This document shows positions 16,359 through 26,041 of a stretch of 64,000 nucleotides of DNA, piece by piece (within the stretch, counting starts at the first letter, position 1; every line of letters begins with the position of its first letter). The notes below the pieces were generated by a model. The model was not told the origin of the DNA. It saw only the letters and a program-made list of their open reading frames with translations, and did not search any database. A program made the translations under genes and the position numbers. Source of the DNA: Nitrososphaera sp. (lineage in GTDB: Archaea > Thermoproteota > Nitrososphaeria > Nitrososphaerales > Nitrososphaeraceae); assembly GCA_029263715.1 (NCBI GenBank), contig JAJUFP010000008.1:44787-108786 (forward strand). Reading direction: 5' to 3'.

Positions 16359-17900
16359 TCATCTTTCTAGGACAAAGGACCTTTTCACCACCGGCGACTC
16401 CTTTACCTTGTGGATGAACATCTCCATCCTGTCACCGGTCCCCACAGGATTTTGCATTGAAAGGAGTTCCTCGGCCCGGGACAGCTTGCGGGACTTTTCT
16501 GCATAGACTGTAAAGAGGATCTCACCTTCCCGGACTTTGTCACCCTGCTTTTTGTTAAACACTATGCCGGCCCCCTTGTCTTTGGGCGCGCCAGCCGCCC
16601 TGGCTATGGACACCAGCAGGTCGTTGTCCATCCACAGCACCTGTCCGGATGTCGTTGCCCTGACAGGCAGGTCATGTTTTCCCAGGGCCAGGTCTTCGGG
16701 CTTGACGTTGGCGTCGCCTCCCTGCAAGGAGATTATCTCCCGGAGTTTCTTTTCTGCCCTTCCGGTCTGCAGTATCTCTTTTGCCAGCCCGTATCCACCA
16801 TCCATGCCCACCATTTCAAAGACCGCGCCGGCGATATGGCAGGCCTTGTCCACCAGGTCCGGAACCTGGGACCGGTTCATCAGCACTTCCAGGGCCTCCC
16901 TTGCCTCGGCTGTGGGCCCCATGGAAAAGCCGACCGGCTGCTCCCCGTACGTCAGAAGGCAGTGAGAGTTTATGCCAAGCCGCCTTCCAAGCTCTATTAT
17001 GTCCTTGGCCAGAAAGTCGCCCTCGCCTATCGTCTTTATCTTTGCGCCTCTGCCGGTGGGTATGTCCACCACAAGGTGGGTGGCGCCAACGGCCTTCTTT
17101 TTGCTCATTATCGACGGCAAAAGTAGCGGGTCTACCGACAGCGAGTACTCGGCCTTTACAAAGATGTCATCGGCAGGGGCAAGATTCAGCGCGCCGCCCC
17201 ACACCACGCAGCCGCTGCATTTCTTGACGACGCCTTTCATTTCTTTGATGTCAAGGTCCACAGGCATCAGAACCTCGGCCCTGTCGGCGGTGCCGGATGC
17301 CGAGGTTATGGCCCGGGAGGATGTCTTTGGTATCACCAGTCCGGCGGCAGATACGATTGGAACCACCAGAAGCGTGGTCTTGTCTCCTGGCACCCCGCCA
17401 ACGCTGTGCTTGTCCACTATTGTCTTTGCATCAAGCTCCAGCTGCTTGCCGGTCTCAACCATCGATGAGGCCAGGCTGGTGGCCTCGTCCAGATCAAGGC
17501 CCTGAATATGCAGCGCGGTGATGAATGCGGTTATCTCGCTTTCATTCAGGTTGCCGTCCACGACGTCTTTGACCACCTCGCGGATCTCGCCATAAAGCAG
17601 CTTTCTGCCGGCCAGCTTGTTGCGGATGAACTGCAGCGATTTTGGGAAGGGCGCCACGTTTACATCCACTGCATTACCGCGCCTCAGCGCCAGGGCCCGG
17701 CGGACCTCGTCGTTTACGCCGATCTGGCCTTTCCTGACAGAGGAAGTGATGTTCACGATGGCTGTGATGGACCGGTCTTTGGAGACCAGGTTCAGCCTTC
17801 CAGAAGCGGCGATGCCTATCTCTTCGGCGTCCAGTTTGTTTAGAAACACCACGGGTTTGCCACCCGATTCAATCCCAAGAATTTCTGTCCTCAGCAGCAT
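16359..17900 (-). CDS. deoA: AMP phosphorylase
   Basis: 513 residues from ATG 17900. AMP phosphorylase converts NMP plus phosphate to base and ribose-1,5-bisphosphate in the archaeal nucleotide salvage route that may feed RuBisCO form III. The thymidine-phosphorylase-like core is clear: AFITALHIQGLDLDEATSLASSM, DKHSVGGVPGDKTTL (phosphate-binding), TSSRAITSASGTADRAEVL and GRGAKIKTI. The extra ~85-residue N-terminal domain and the length separate it from bacterial thymidine phosphorylases (about 440 residues). It is divergent from the cas operon, sharing its upstream region. Confidence 0.9.
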   Translation of the reverse strand: MLLRTEILGIESGGKPVVFLNKLDAEEIGIAASGRLNLVSKDRSITAIVNITSSVRKGQIGVNDEVRRALALRRGNAVDVNVAPFPKSLQFIRNKLAGRKLLYGEIREVVKDVVDGNLNESEITAFITALHIQGLDLDEATSLASSMVETGKQLELDAKTIVDKHSVGGVPGDKTTLLVVPIVSAAGLVIPKTSSRAITSASGTADRAEVLMPVDLDIKEMKGVVKKCSGCVVWGGALNLAPADDIFVKAEYSLSVDPLLLPSIMSKKKAVGATHLVVDIPTGRGAKIKTIGEGDFLAKDIIELGRRLGINSHCLLTYGEQPVGFSMGPTAEAREALEVLMNRSQVPDLVDKACHIAGAVFEMVGMDGGYGLAKEILQTGRAEKKLREIISLQGGDANVKPEDLALGKHDLPVRATTSGQVLWMDNDLLVSIARAAGAPKDKGAGIVFNKKQGDKVREGEILFTVYAEKSRKLSRAEELLSMQNPVGTGDRMEMFIHKVKESPVVKRSFVLER

Positions 17901-17951
17901 GCATTGAAGAGATGGTGCTGTCAATATATGGTTTTTAGATTAATCGAATCG

Positions 17952-17982
17952 TAACATAACAAATTATGATTTGCTTATGTTA
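17952..17982. promoter_or_regulatory. Large near-perfect palindrome upstream of the cas operon (operator candidate)
   Basis: TAACATAA (17952-17959) pairs with TTATGTTA (17975-17982), and between them AAAT (17961-17964) pairs with ATTT (17969-17972), leaving a 4-base centre. It lies between the divergent AMP phosphorylase and cas6, about 15-60 bases before likely TATA elements (TTAAATAC near 17998 and TTAAAATAC near 18034). A dimeric regulator site controlling cas expression is the natural inference; no regulator gene is adjacent. Confidence 0.55.
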
Positions 17983-18075
17983 TGATAACCGCGAGAGTTA
18001 AATACGATCTTACCGATAATGCGTCAATACAACTTAAAATACGAAATTATTGCTTAATTGCTGAGTGCCAGAGAT

Positions 18076-18855
18076 ATGCGATTGCTGGTTAGACTTCGGT
18101 GTACGGAAGATGGCCCGTACGAAATGCAGTACCATTATCACCTGCAGGGCTTCATCTACAGGTTGCTTGAAGGAAGCAAGTACCACTACGTGCATGACAA
18201 GGAAGGCTACAAGTTTTTCTGCTTTTCAAATGTGTTTCCAGCCTATGATCTGAAAGCCGGAGATGTTCGGACGCTTATAATATCATCGCCTGACAGTGAG
18301 TTTATTGAATATCTGAAGGGTGTTCTGAACAAGCCTTGGAATGTTGATGTCAAGGTAGGGTCTATGAAGTTCAAAATTGATGGTGTTGATAAACTGGATG
18401 TCAGGCTCCCTGCCAACTCTCCTTTTACACTGATTACTGGCACTCCCATCACGATCAGAATCCCAAGAGAAAAGTACAAGACTTATGGTGCAGAGCCGAA
18501 AGGCAGCTATGAATATGTTTATTGGAGAAGCGATCAACCTATCGACCTGTTTGTATCGCAGATTGAAAACAACCTGACAAAGAAGTATGCGGAGTATTTT
18601 AGACTGGGTAATGGTAACAATGTAACAGAACGTAGTGAAAGAGAAATACCTCGTTTGTTTTTATTTCAAAAATTCAAGTTCAAAAAACAAATCTCTACAC
18701 GTGTGCTTATGAAGGGCTTTGATCAGGTTGTAATAGGAACTGTATGGGAATTTGAGTTTAATGTAGATGCCAACAGAGATATGATTCAATTTGCACTTGA
18801 TGCAGGTTTGGGAGAACGTAATTCCATGGGTTTTGGTTTTATGAATCTAAAATAA
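18076..18855 (+). CDS. cas6: Cas6 CRISPR RNA endoribonuclease
   Basis: 259 residues from ATG 18076 (a TTG six codons upstream is possible). Cas6 cuts the repeat RNA to release crRNAs. The two-RAMP layout is visible: YHYHLQGFIYRLL near the start and the C-terminal glycine-rich loop GLGERNSMGFGFM that contacts RNA. A histidine around HYHLQ or HYVHDK could be catalytic. The first third is GC-rich like the host, the rest AT-rich like the following cas genes, suggesting a recombination point within the gene near 18500. It is the first gene of the cas operon, 39 bases before cas8. Confidence 0.88.
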   Translation: MRLLVRLRCTEDGPYEMQYHYHLQGFIYRLLEGSKYHYVHDKEGYKFFCFSNVFPAYDLKAGDVRTLIISSPDSEFIEYLKGVLNKPWNVDVKVGSMKFKIDGVDKLDVRLPANSPFTLITGTPITIRIPREKYKTYGAEPKGSYEYVYWRSDQPIDLFVSQIENNLTKKYAEYFRLGNGNNVTERSEREIPRLFLFQKFKFKKQISTRVLMKGFDQVVIGTVWEFEFNVDANRDMIQFALDAGLGERNSMGFGFMNLK

Positions 18856-18894
18856 ATTAGATAACCTTAATAGAATCTTCTGATCCTGTGTTTT

Positions 18895-20400
18895 ATGAGT
18901 TCCATCGAGCTGCGGCGAACAGGTGATTTTTGGATTGATATGGGATTAATGGCTCTGTGGAGGATAATCGCGGCAAGAAGCAATCAGAACCCTGTTAAAA
19001 TTGACAATGGTTTTAGAGTAGATATACACACTGACGATTTGTATAGTGACGGAAAAATTAGCGTTAATGCTACTCTATCTTCGACTAGTTTAGCCCTGCA
19101 ATATACAGATGATAAAGCGTTGGATGAAGAGTTAACAAATGCACTAGAATCTATAAGACCTAATTACTTTGGCAAAGCAAAAACAGGTAAAATGTGGTGG
19201 CAAAGACTTGGTCTCTTCTTCTTCAAAAATCAAGATCCAAAAGCATTTTTCGAACTACCTACTAAGATAGTAGAGAAAAAGAAGACAAAATGGAAGGTTG
19301 GGACTTGTGATTTTTGCGGAATGGAAAACAGATGGATCAAACAAGCTGGTGCGGGAGAGCACCTCCTGCTCGTCGTTCCAGGAAAATTCAGCAGCTTCTA
19401 TTCAAACCTGCGAGGTGATACAAAGATTTGTAATTGGTGTGCTTTCGCAAGTAAGTTTGCTCCTCTTAGGCTCTTTTACACCACATCCAAGAATACCATC
19501 ACTGCGATAGCTTTCGAAGCTAATGACCTACTAGACCTATTGAATATCTTCACTTACTTTTCTAATTTATTCGCTCAATCTGAGTGGTACAGAAACTTTC
19601 CCAGCATGCTTCGATATACACAGTATCCATTGGAAACTTTTTTAGATTTTTTGCTTGCGGCAATACTGGAAATAGAAAAGAAGCAAGATTCGAAAGGGAA
19701 AAATCTGTTAGAGGGAGGTCTTATTAGCAATGTGCATATTATTCAAGCTAGCTCCGGTCAAGGTCTGTCAATAGATAGATACTATGTAATACCAAATATC
19801 CCTAAAGTCCTTGATTTCATATCTGCGTGTAAATGGCTTAACAAGAACCAACGAAGTTATAATTCATTATTAGAAACTGCTAAAATCCTTGTATCAAGAC
19901 AGGGTACTGATGTGGAAACTATCACACGTGAAGAATTTTCAAGACGTCTGTTTTATAACAAAGATGTCAGTGACTTGCTTGAGGAGTTTCTAACACAACA
20001 AATCGGGAAAAAACCTAACATGAAGTATTTTGAAGCTCTTAATACAGATAAATTTATCACGATGTATACGCTCAACATGATGGGTATGGATTCCCATCAG
20101 CTAAATGTAGCAAAACAACTTGGAGAATTGATCGGGAGACTTGCATCAGATACAGATAACAAATCGCTGTTGTATAATCTTCGTAGTGTAGGAAATCTTA
20201 GCGATTTACTTGCATTTTTCAATCGTCTGCTAGTGCGTTATATAGAAGAAATAGAACCTCAGCGTCGAGACTTTGAAACACTGTTAAGTGAAATAGATAA
20301 TACAAATTGGTTTACTTATAAGTCACTTATCGGGATTTTCTCTGTACTTGCGTATACAGAATTACAAGCCGGTAAACAAGAAGCATTGGTGAGCGCATAA
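18895..20400 (+). CDS. cas8: Cas8-family large subunit of Cascade (Cst1-like, CXXC-CXXC)
   Basis: 501 residues. The position between cas6 and cas7 and a zinc-finger-like pair, CDFC (about residues 138-141) and CNWC (about 179-182) flanking a GEHLLLVVPGKFSSFY segment, fit the Cst1/Cas8a1-type proteins of the Tneap I-B modules, also called Cas8b-like. This subunit recognises the PAM and positions target DNA for Cas3. The sequence is strongly AT-rich (AAA, ATA, AGA, TTA codons), unlike neighbouring host genes. The stop overlaps the cas7 start by 1 base (TAATG). Subfamily naming is uncertain; the role is supported mainly by order and the cysteine motif. Confidence 0.8.
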   Translation: MSSIELRRTGDFWIDMGLMALWRIIAARSNQNPVKIDNGFRVDIHTDDLYSDGKISVNATLSSTSLALQYTDDKALDEELTNALESIRPNYFGKAKTGKMWWQRLGLFFFKNQDPKAFFELPTKIVEKKKTKWKVGTCDFCGMENRWIKQAGAGEHLLLVVPGKFSSFYSNLRGDTKICNWCAFASKFAPLRLFYTTSKNTITAIAFEANDLLDLLNIFTYFSNLFAQSEWYRNFPSMLRYTQYPLETFLDFLLAAILEIEKKQDSKGKNLLEGGLISNVHIIQASSGQGLSIDRYYVIPNIPKVLDFISACKWLNKNQRSYNSLLETAKILVSRQGTDVETITREEFSRRLFYNKDVSDLLEEFLTQQIGKKPNMKYFEALNTDKFITMYTLNMMGMDSHQLNVAKQLGELIGRLASDTDNKSLLYNLRSVGNLSDLLAFFNRLLVRYIEEIEPQRRDFETLLSEIDNTNWFTYKSLIGIFSVLAYTELQAGKQEALVSA

Positions 20401-21464
20401 TGGATATTTCTACTAAATCCAATCTAAGTAATGATTCTTCAAGAGCAATAGTGCTCGGAATGATAACACAGGTTGATGTAGGTAATGTAAATGCAAGTTG
20501 GACTGAAGGGGTGGTGACAGTAATCAAGAAAGTTGAGCGTCCTGACGGCTATTTCCATCCCTACATATCTGGTCAGGCTTTACGACGATACATTAGAGAC
20601 ACTATGAAAGACATTCTAAAGGATAGAAATGACGAAAATCTAAAAATGTCTCCCGAAGAAAAGAGTAGTGACAAAAAATCTCCAGTCATCACTGTCGGAG
20701 ATCCACGAATGTACATTGATGACGATTTATTTGGATTTATGCGAGCTATAAAAAAAGAGAGAAAGAAAAAAACAGAGAAAAATAGCGAAGCAACTGAAGA
20801 GAGCAAGGAAGAATCGGAATTAAAAGGCACCAGAAGACGTACTTCGCCATTAAGAGTTTCTCCAGCATTTGGAATGTTCAAGCTAAACTCTGACCGAGAT
20901 TTAGGAACTCGTAGTGCACTAGAATTTCAACAATCCGCTGAAGCAGGCGGCTCGATTTTCGAAACTGAGATTACAAATAATTTGTTTCGTTCCACTTTGC
21001 TTCTGGAGTTGGACCGTGTTGGAGTGTGGAAAGGTTATGAGACTACTGCTGAAAAAGATAAAGATGGTGGAGTATTAGACGAGAGCACACGAAAAGCTAG
21101 AATAGCTGTTTTGCTAGAATCTTTAAAGTATCTCTGGGGCGGCGGACGACAGACGAGGTTGTTAGTTGATTTAACACCGCAATTCATCATCTATGCTAGA
21201 ATGAGGCACAAAGTTCCCATCTTTCTTAACTCGATTGATGTGGAGCAATCTAATGGAAATTACAAAATAAAAACTGACGTCATTAGAGAAACAGTGAAAG
21301 ACTATATTAACGACATTCATAGCTTAATAGTTGGAATCCGTACAGGTCAGTTTGCCAATAACAATGAAGAGTTTAAGCAGCTTCATAATAACGTGCAAAT
21401 TAAAACAATAGGCAGCGCTATAGATCTGATGATCGACGATATTAAGACTGCTAGACTAGCGTAG
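20400..21464 (+). CDS. cas7: Cas7 backbone subunit (Cst2/DevR type)
   Basis: 354 residues. Cas7 forms the helical backbone along crRNA. The N-terminal part, AIVLGMITQVDVGNVNASWTEGVVTVIKKV, then HPYISGQALRRYIRDT, is the DevR/Cst2 signature (S/P-G-Q-R patch). A charged lysine/glutamate insertion (KKERKKKTEKNSEATEESKE in part, about residues 118-140) is probably a flexible surface loop. RTSPLRVSPAFGMFK and a thumb-like region follow. It overlaps cas8 by 1 base and precedes cas5 by 9 bases, so all are translated from one message. Confidence 0.87.
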   Translation: MDISTKSNLSNDSSRAIVLGMITQVDVGNVNASWTEGVVTVIKKVERPDGYFHPYISGQALRRYIRDTMKDILKDRNDENLKMSPEEKSSDKKSPVITVGDPRMYIDDDLFGFMRAIKKERKKKTEKNSEATEESKEESELKGTRRRTSPLRVSPAFGMFKLNSDRDLGTRSALEFQQSAEAGGSIFETEITNNLFRSTLLLELDRVGVWKGYETTAEKDKDGGVLDESTRKARIAVLLESLKYLWGGGRQTRLLVDLTPQFIIYARMRHKVPIFLNSIDVEQSNGNYKIKTDVIRETVKDYINDIHSLIVGIRTGQFANNNEEFKQLHNNVQIKTIGSAIDLMIDDIKTARLA

Positions 21465-21473
21465 TGTAACAGT

Positions 21474-22184
21474 TTGCAAGTAGCACGCATTAGTGTGAAA
21501 GGGAGCTTCAATTCGTTTAGGATACCTAGCGGCATAAGATATCATCGCACTTATCACGTGCCAACAAAGCCTACCTTAATTGGGCTATTAGGAGCAGCTA
21601 TGGGGTTTGAGGATGTTGATCTACCTGATCTCTTTAACACTATAACTACCAACGCAGTTTTAGATGGTTATTCAGGCACGGTAACCGATTTATGGTTAAT
21701 TACAAAACTGAAAACACAAGGAGAACCTGAGTCTTCACCAATTATGAGAGAAATGTTGTTTGAACCTCGATACTCTATCTATTATTCTAATAACGGGTCT
21801 TCTGTTACAAGTCTAGATAAGATTATTGATGCTTTCACTGATCCTGTCTTTGCATTATCGCTAGGTAGATCTGATGAAATGATAGAGGTAAAAGAAGCCA
21901 TAAAAGTAGATTTACAATCCACTTCAAATGGGTATTTCAAAAATACGATTTTGCCATTTAATTATAAGGACTTTTTTGACTCGTATGAGAATTCACCACT
22001 ACGAAGAGGACAAACTTTTAGCTTGCCACAAGTAATCTCTATTCCAATTATGTTTGAAATTGAGGATCATATCAGAAAACCTTTACAATACTTGGAAGCA
22101 ACTATGGTATACGATCGAGGAGTTAAGCTTCGGGATAAGGAAGATGGTTTAACTGATGGACAAAGAAAATTCTTCCTTTACTAG
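21474..22184 (+). CDS. cas5: Cas5 subunit of Cascade
   Basis: 236 residues from a TTG. Cas5 caps the crRNA 5' handle. The RAMP N-terminus VARISVKGSFNSFRIPSGIRYHRTYHVPTKPTLIGLLGAAMGF matches Cas5 of I-B systems (F-R-x-P...T-Y-x-x-P-T-x-x-x-L-L-G-A-x-G) when read in pieces. The C-terminal part is divergent, as usual. The gene overlaps cas3 by 29 bases in another frame, which is an unusually long overlap and implies tight translational coupling. Confidence 0.85.
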   Translation: MQVARISVKGSFNSFRIPSGIRYHRTYHVPTKPTLIGLLGAAMGFEDVDLPDLFNTITTNAVLDGYSGTVTDLWLITKLKTQGEPESSPIMREMLFEPRYSIYYSNNGSSVTSLDKIIDAFTDPVFALSLGRSDEMIEVKEAIKVDLQSTSNGYFKNTILPFNYKDFFDSYENSPLRRGQTFSLPQVISIPIMFEIEDHIRKPLQYLEATMVYDRGVKLRDKEDGLTDGQRKFFLY

Positions 22185-24453
22185 TGTTCTTGCTAAACCG
22201 ACGGAGACTCTTTCGGTACACATAAACAACTCACTCTTTTTTCTAAAAAGTTCGTTAACGTGGCAGGCTCCTAATATCGAACATGTGTGCAAGCTTCTTA
22301 ACGTAGAACACGATGAAATTATTGCTCGACTGTTTTCGATGGTTTATCTGCACGATATTGGTAAATCTAGCGATTCTTTTCAAAGGCATATTCGAAGCAG
22401 CGATAAGAAGAGCAGAGCATTTCCACATGCTCTATTATCTCTCCCATTCGTAATTGCTTCTGTACCTGCTCTAAAAATTAGAGGTATTGAGGAATACTTT
22501 GAAGCATTAGCAGTCATGTCCCACCATACTCCTTTTTATGATGATCTATATTCCCAGTATGTCGATGCTAACCCAGAAATACTATATAGTAAAAATTTAG
22601 ATGCACTATACTGTAAGGAATATGCGCTTCGTTTTTATTATTATTTACCGCAATGTTATGTAAATTATTTTAACAAACCATATCCATTTACGTTGTCACC
22701 GCCGGATTTTGCTACTTCATTTGGAACGATTCTTTCCAAGGTCAAGTCGGGAGTTCGAAGAGAAGACTTGCCTGATGAAGTACGCCACGTACATTCATTA
22801 TTTGTTTCTACAATGCATTACGCAGATTGGCTGGCAAGTGGAGAATCAGCTTATAAATATACAGAAGAGACTGTTGGACCGAGACTTGATCTTCACGTAA
22901 AGCATAAACCATCATTTAGAAGCTGGCATGAAATACAAAAACAAGCAGGTACAATTACTGGAAATCTTATGCTTTCAGCACCCACCGGAAAAGGGAAGAC
23001 AGAAGCTGCATTATTATGGGCAAACTCTAATCTTTGTGCAGGAAAATTACTATATCTGCTACCGACACGAGTTACAACCAACGCTATGTATGATCGATTG
23101 AAGGATATGCTTGGTGATGCTACAGGCGTATCGCATGGTACGTCAATCCTCAAGATTGCAGAAGACGAAAAATGGAACGAATCCAAAATAATGGTCAAGC
23201 GGCTTACCTTTGGTACTTTTATGAGTCCAACTACTGTAGCAACGGTTGACCAGTTACTTTTATCACAATTTAACTGGCGTCACTGGGAAATGGTTGAACA
23301 AAATGCATCTAATGCGGCGATAATATTTGATGAAATACATGCATACGATTTCTATACCCTCGCTCTCATCACTGAGATAGTCAAGATGCTTACAAGGAAA
23401 GGTAGCAGATTTGCATTTTTGTCGGCAACCCTGCCGAGCTATCTAAAGGAACATTTTACAAAACTTGTTAACTTGAAAATAATAGAAGACAAAGAATTCA
23501 AATCACTGGTAAGGCACAACATAGCATATCTAAACCAAGACATTTCCGATTCTATCGACTTAATAATAAATGAATACAAATCCAACCGAAAAATACTGGT
23601 AATTCTAAATACTGTTGACGCGGCGATCGACTTCTATCGTAAGGTAAGAGATGCCGTTACAACACAAAATCTGAATACTGATAGGTTGCTGTTATACCAT
23701 TCTAGGTTCATTGAAAAACACAGAGGAGAAAAAGAAAAGAGAATCAAGGATGCTACCGATAGTAACTATGGATTCATAGCAATAACGACTCAGGTTGTTG
23801 AAGTAAGCTTAGATATCGATTACGACATACTATTTACGCAGCTTGCCCCATTAGACGCTCTAGTTCAAAGGTTCGGTAGGATAAACAGAAAAGGTTCAAA
23901 ATCTATAACAAAACCCAATGTCTTGATCTATAGTAACAGTAGAAATGATCATTTGGTTTATGGTGGAGAAGAGAACTTGGAAAAAGCAAGGGAAATTGTG
24001 GAATCCCATCTGACTGGCAGATCTCCCTCAGAGGAGCAAATTTCACAGCTTATTGATTTACAGTATCCTAAAGATAGAACACTAGCTGATTTTCAAAAGG
24101 AATGGCAGAATGTTAAATCTGATTTGAGGGTGTTACAAAGAGAACTATGGGACATACAGACGTTGTTACTAGGTAAAAGAGAGAATGCATTATACAAGAT
24201 TGCTAGAACAAGAGATGAAAAGATTCCAGATATTGAGGTAATCCCAGAATTATACCGGGAGGATATCGAGCGTCTGCCACATAAATTAGAAGCCATAAAC
24301 TATCTGGTCAGGATACCATTAATTCGATTTAGACAATGTCTTATACCTAAGAATGATGGCGACACGTGGACTTACGCTGCTCTAGAATACAGCAGCGAGG
24401 AAGGCGCAGCTGCTTGCAAGAACATGGGTGCTGTTGTAATTGCAGATGATTAG
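22156..24453 (+). CDS. cas3: Cas3 HD nuclease-helicase
   Basis: 765 residues with fused N-terminal HD nuclease (YLHDIGKSSDSFQRH, H66-D67; then SHHTPFYDD) and C-terminal superfamily 2 helicase: Walker A SAPTGKGKTEAA (about residue 275), DEIH box in IIFDEIHAYD (about 393), motif III SATLP, motif VI region QVVEVSLDIDYD and QRFGRINRKG (about 546-578). It degrades foreign DNA recruited by Cascade. All catalytic motifs look intact. A single fused Cas3 argues for I-B rather than I-A. It starts inside cas5 (29-base overlap) and is the last AT-rich gene; the next gene returns to host-like composition. Confidence 0.93.
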   Translation: MDKENSSFTSVLAKPTETLSVHINNSLFFLKSSLTWQAPNIEHVCKLLNVEHDEIIARLFSMVYLHDIGKSSDSFQRHIRSSDKKSRAFPHALLSLPFVIASVPALKIRGIEEYFEALAVMSHHTPFYDDLYSQYVDANPEILYSKNLDALYCKEYALRFYYYLPQCYVNYFNKPYPFTLSPPDFATSFGTILSKVKSGVRREDLPDEVRHVHSLFVSTMHYADWLASGESAYKYTEETVGPRLDLHVKHKPSFRSWHEIQKQAGTITGNLMLSAPTGKGKTEAALLWANSNLCAGKLLYLLPTRVTTNAMYDRLKDMLGDATGVSHGTSILKIAEDEKWNESKIMVKRLTFGTFMSPTTVATVDQLLLSQFNWRHWEMVEQNASNAAIIFDEIHAYDFYTLALITEIVKMLTRKGSRFAFLSATLPSYLKEHFTKLVNLKIIEDKEFKSLVRHNIAYLNQDISDSIDLIINEYKSNRKILVILNTVDAAIDFYRKVRDAVTTQNLNTDRLLLYHSRFIEKHRGEKEKRIKDATDSNYGFIAITTQVVEVSLDIDYDILFTQLAPLDALVQRFGRINRKGSKSITKPNVLIYSNSRNDHLVYGGEENLEKAREIVESHLTGRSPSEEQISQLIDLQYPKDRTLADFQKEWQNVKSDLRVLQRELWDIQTLLLGKRENALYKIARTRDEKIPDIEVIPELYREDIERLPHKLEAINYLVRIPLIRFRQCLIPKNDGDTWTYAALEYSSEEGAAACKNMGAVVIADD

Positions 24454-24532
24454 CAACAACAACGTTATGCACATTTTTGCAACCTATTGTGAATGGTGTT
24501 GGGAAAACAGATAAGAGATCGGATGAATCGCC

Positions 24533-25048
24533 TTGTTCTCGGATAACACCGATTCCATTTTGGAATTTACGGGCACCCAAGTCAACTACTACTTTGTCTG
24601 CAAGCGCAAGCTCTGGCTATTTTCCCACAACATGGAGCTTGAATCAGACTCTGATCTTGTCCTTTTAGGCAAGCTCTTGCACGAGCACAGCTACCGGCGC
24701 CAGCCTCTAAAGGAAGTCGAGATAGACAGGATAAAGATCGACTTTGTAGGCAAGTCAAAAGAAATCCATGAAGTCAAGCGCTCAAGAAGGATTGAAAACG
24801 CGCACGTCTATCAATTATTGTATTACCTGTATTTTCTCAAAAAGACGGCAAGCATCAATGCCAAGGGCGTGCTCAACTACCCACTTTTAAAAAAGAAGGT
24901 CGATATCGAGCTGACAAAAGAAAAGGAATCAGAACTGGAAAGCATCCTGACGGATGTCAGCAGCATAATAAACCAGGAAAAACCGCCGGAGGCGGAATGG
25001 AAATCGTACTGCAGGAACTGTGCATATAAGGAACTTTGCTGGGGATGA
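24533..25048 (+). CDS. cas4: Cas4 Fe-S exonuclease of CRISPR adaptation
   Basis: 171 residues from a TTG. Cas4 trims prespacers and selects PAM and orientation. It has the RecB-type nuclease core (GKLLHEHSYRR; IKIDFVGKSKEIHEVKRSRR with the E-V-K motif; HVYQLLYYLYFL, QhxxY-like) and four cysteines for an Fe-S cluster: C23 and C160, C163, C169 (YCRNCAYKELC). GC content and codons are host-like, in contrast with cas8-cas3. It is 6 bases from cas1. The start is somewhat uncertain; no ATG gives the conserved beginning TGTQVNYYFVCKRKLW. Confidence 0.9.
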   Translation: MFSDNTDSILEFTGTQVNYYFVCKRKLWLFSHNMELESDSDLVLLGKLLHEHSYRRQPLKEVEIDRIKIDFVGKSKEIHEVKRSRRIENAHVYQLLYYLYFLKKTASINAKGVLNYPLLKKKVDIELTKEKESELESILTDVSSIINQEKPPEAEWKSYCRNCAYKELCWG

Positions 25049-25054
25049 TGGTAC

Positions 25055-26041
25055 TTGCGGGATTACTATATCTTTAAAAGCGGCAGGCTTCGCAGAAACG
25101 AGAACACCGTCGAGTTCGAGACAGCCGCCGGCGAGAAAAAGTCGCTGCCGGTAAACGATGTATACTGCATACACCTTTTCGGCGAGATCGACCTGAACAC
25201 AAAGCTGGTGGTGTTTTTAAACCAGCATGGCATCCCATTGCACTTTTACAACTATTACGGCTACTATTCAGGAAGTTTCTATCCCCGAGAGAAGCTTCTG
25301 TCCGGCTTTCTTATCGTCAAGCAGGTGGAAAACTACATCAACCCGCAAAAGAGGCTGGCCATAGCAAAAGAGTTTGTCGAGACAGCCATGCACAACATGC
25401 TTGCCAACCTGGATCATTACAAAAAGAACGGCAAGGATGTGCAGCAATTCATGGACAGGATCCAGGAGGAATCTTCCGGCCTTGCCAATGCTTCAGGCGT
25501 GCCAGAACTGATGGGCATGGAGGGCAGGGCAAGGGACGCCTACTACTCGTCTTTCAACTCCTTTCTCCGGGAGGGCTTTGAGTTTGACAAAAGGACAAGG
25601 ATGCCCCCGCAGAACATGCTCAACAGCCTGATATCCTTTGGGAACTCGCTTTTGTATGCCACTGTCCTGACCGAGATATACCATACGCAGCTGACGCCCA
25701 CCGTCAGCTACCTGCATGAGCCGGGAGAAAGAAGGTACTCGCTTTCCCTTGACATAAGCGAGGTTTTCAAGCCATTGATAGTGGACAGGGTGATATTTGG
25801 CCTGATAAACAACAGGATAATTAAAGAAGAGCACTTTGCCGAGGACCTCAACTACTGCTACCTAAACGAGCAGGGGAGGCGGACCTTTCTTGCAGAGTAC
25901 CAGAAAAAACTGGACACAACCATCAACAACGCAAGGCTAAAGCGCAACATAAGCTACCAGCGGCTGATAAGGATAGAATGCTTCAAGCTGGTAAAGCACC
26001 TTCTTGGAGAAAAAGATTACAGGGGATTGAGAAGCAAGTAG
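25055..26041 (+). CDS. cas1: Cas1 integrase of CRISPR adaptation
   Basis: 328 residues from TTG. Cas1 with Cas2 inserts new spacers. The catalytic metal site is E156 (GMEGRARDAYY), H221 and D233 (YLHEPGERRYSLSLDISEVFKP), all in context. The N-terminal beta domain (YYIFKSGRLRRNENTVEF) and helical C-terminal domain have the normal length for type I-B. Host-like GC composition. Its stop TAG abuts the cas2 TTG start with no gap. The intact site means the locus could still acquire spacers. Confidence 0.95.
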   Translation: MRDYYIFKSGRLRRNENTVEFETAAGEKKSLPVNDVYCIHLFGEIDLNTKLVVFLNQHGIPLHFYNYYGYYSGSFYPREKLLSGFLIVKQVENYINPQKRLAIAKEFVETAMHNMLANLDHYKKNGKDVQQFMDRIQEESSGLANASGVPELMGMEGRARDAYYSSFNSFLREGFEFDKRTRMPPQNMLNSLISFGNSLLYATVLTEIYHTQLTPTVSYLHEPGERRYSLSLDISEVFKPLIVDRVIFGLINNRIIKEEHFAEDLNYCYLNEQGRRTFLAEYQKKLDTTINNARLKRNISYQRLIRIECFKLVKHLLGEKDYRGLRSK

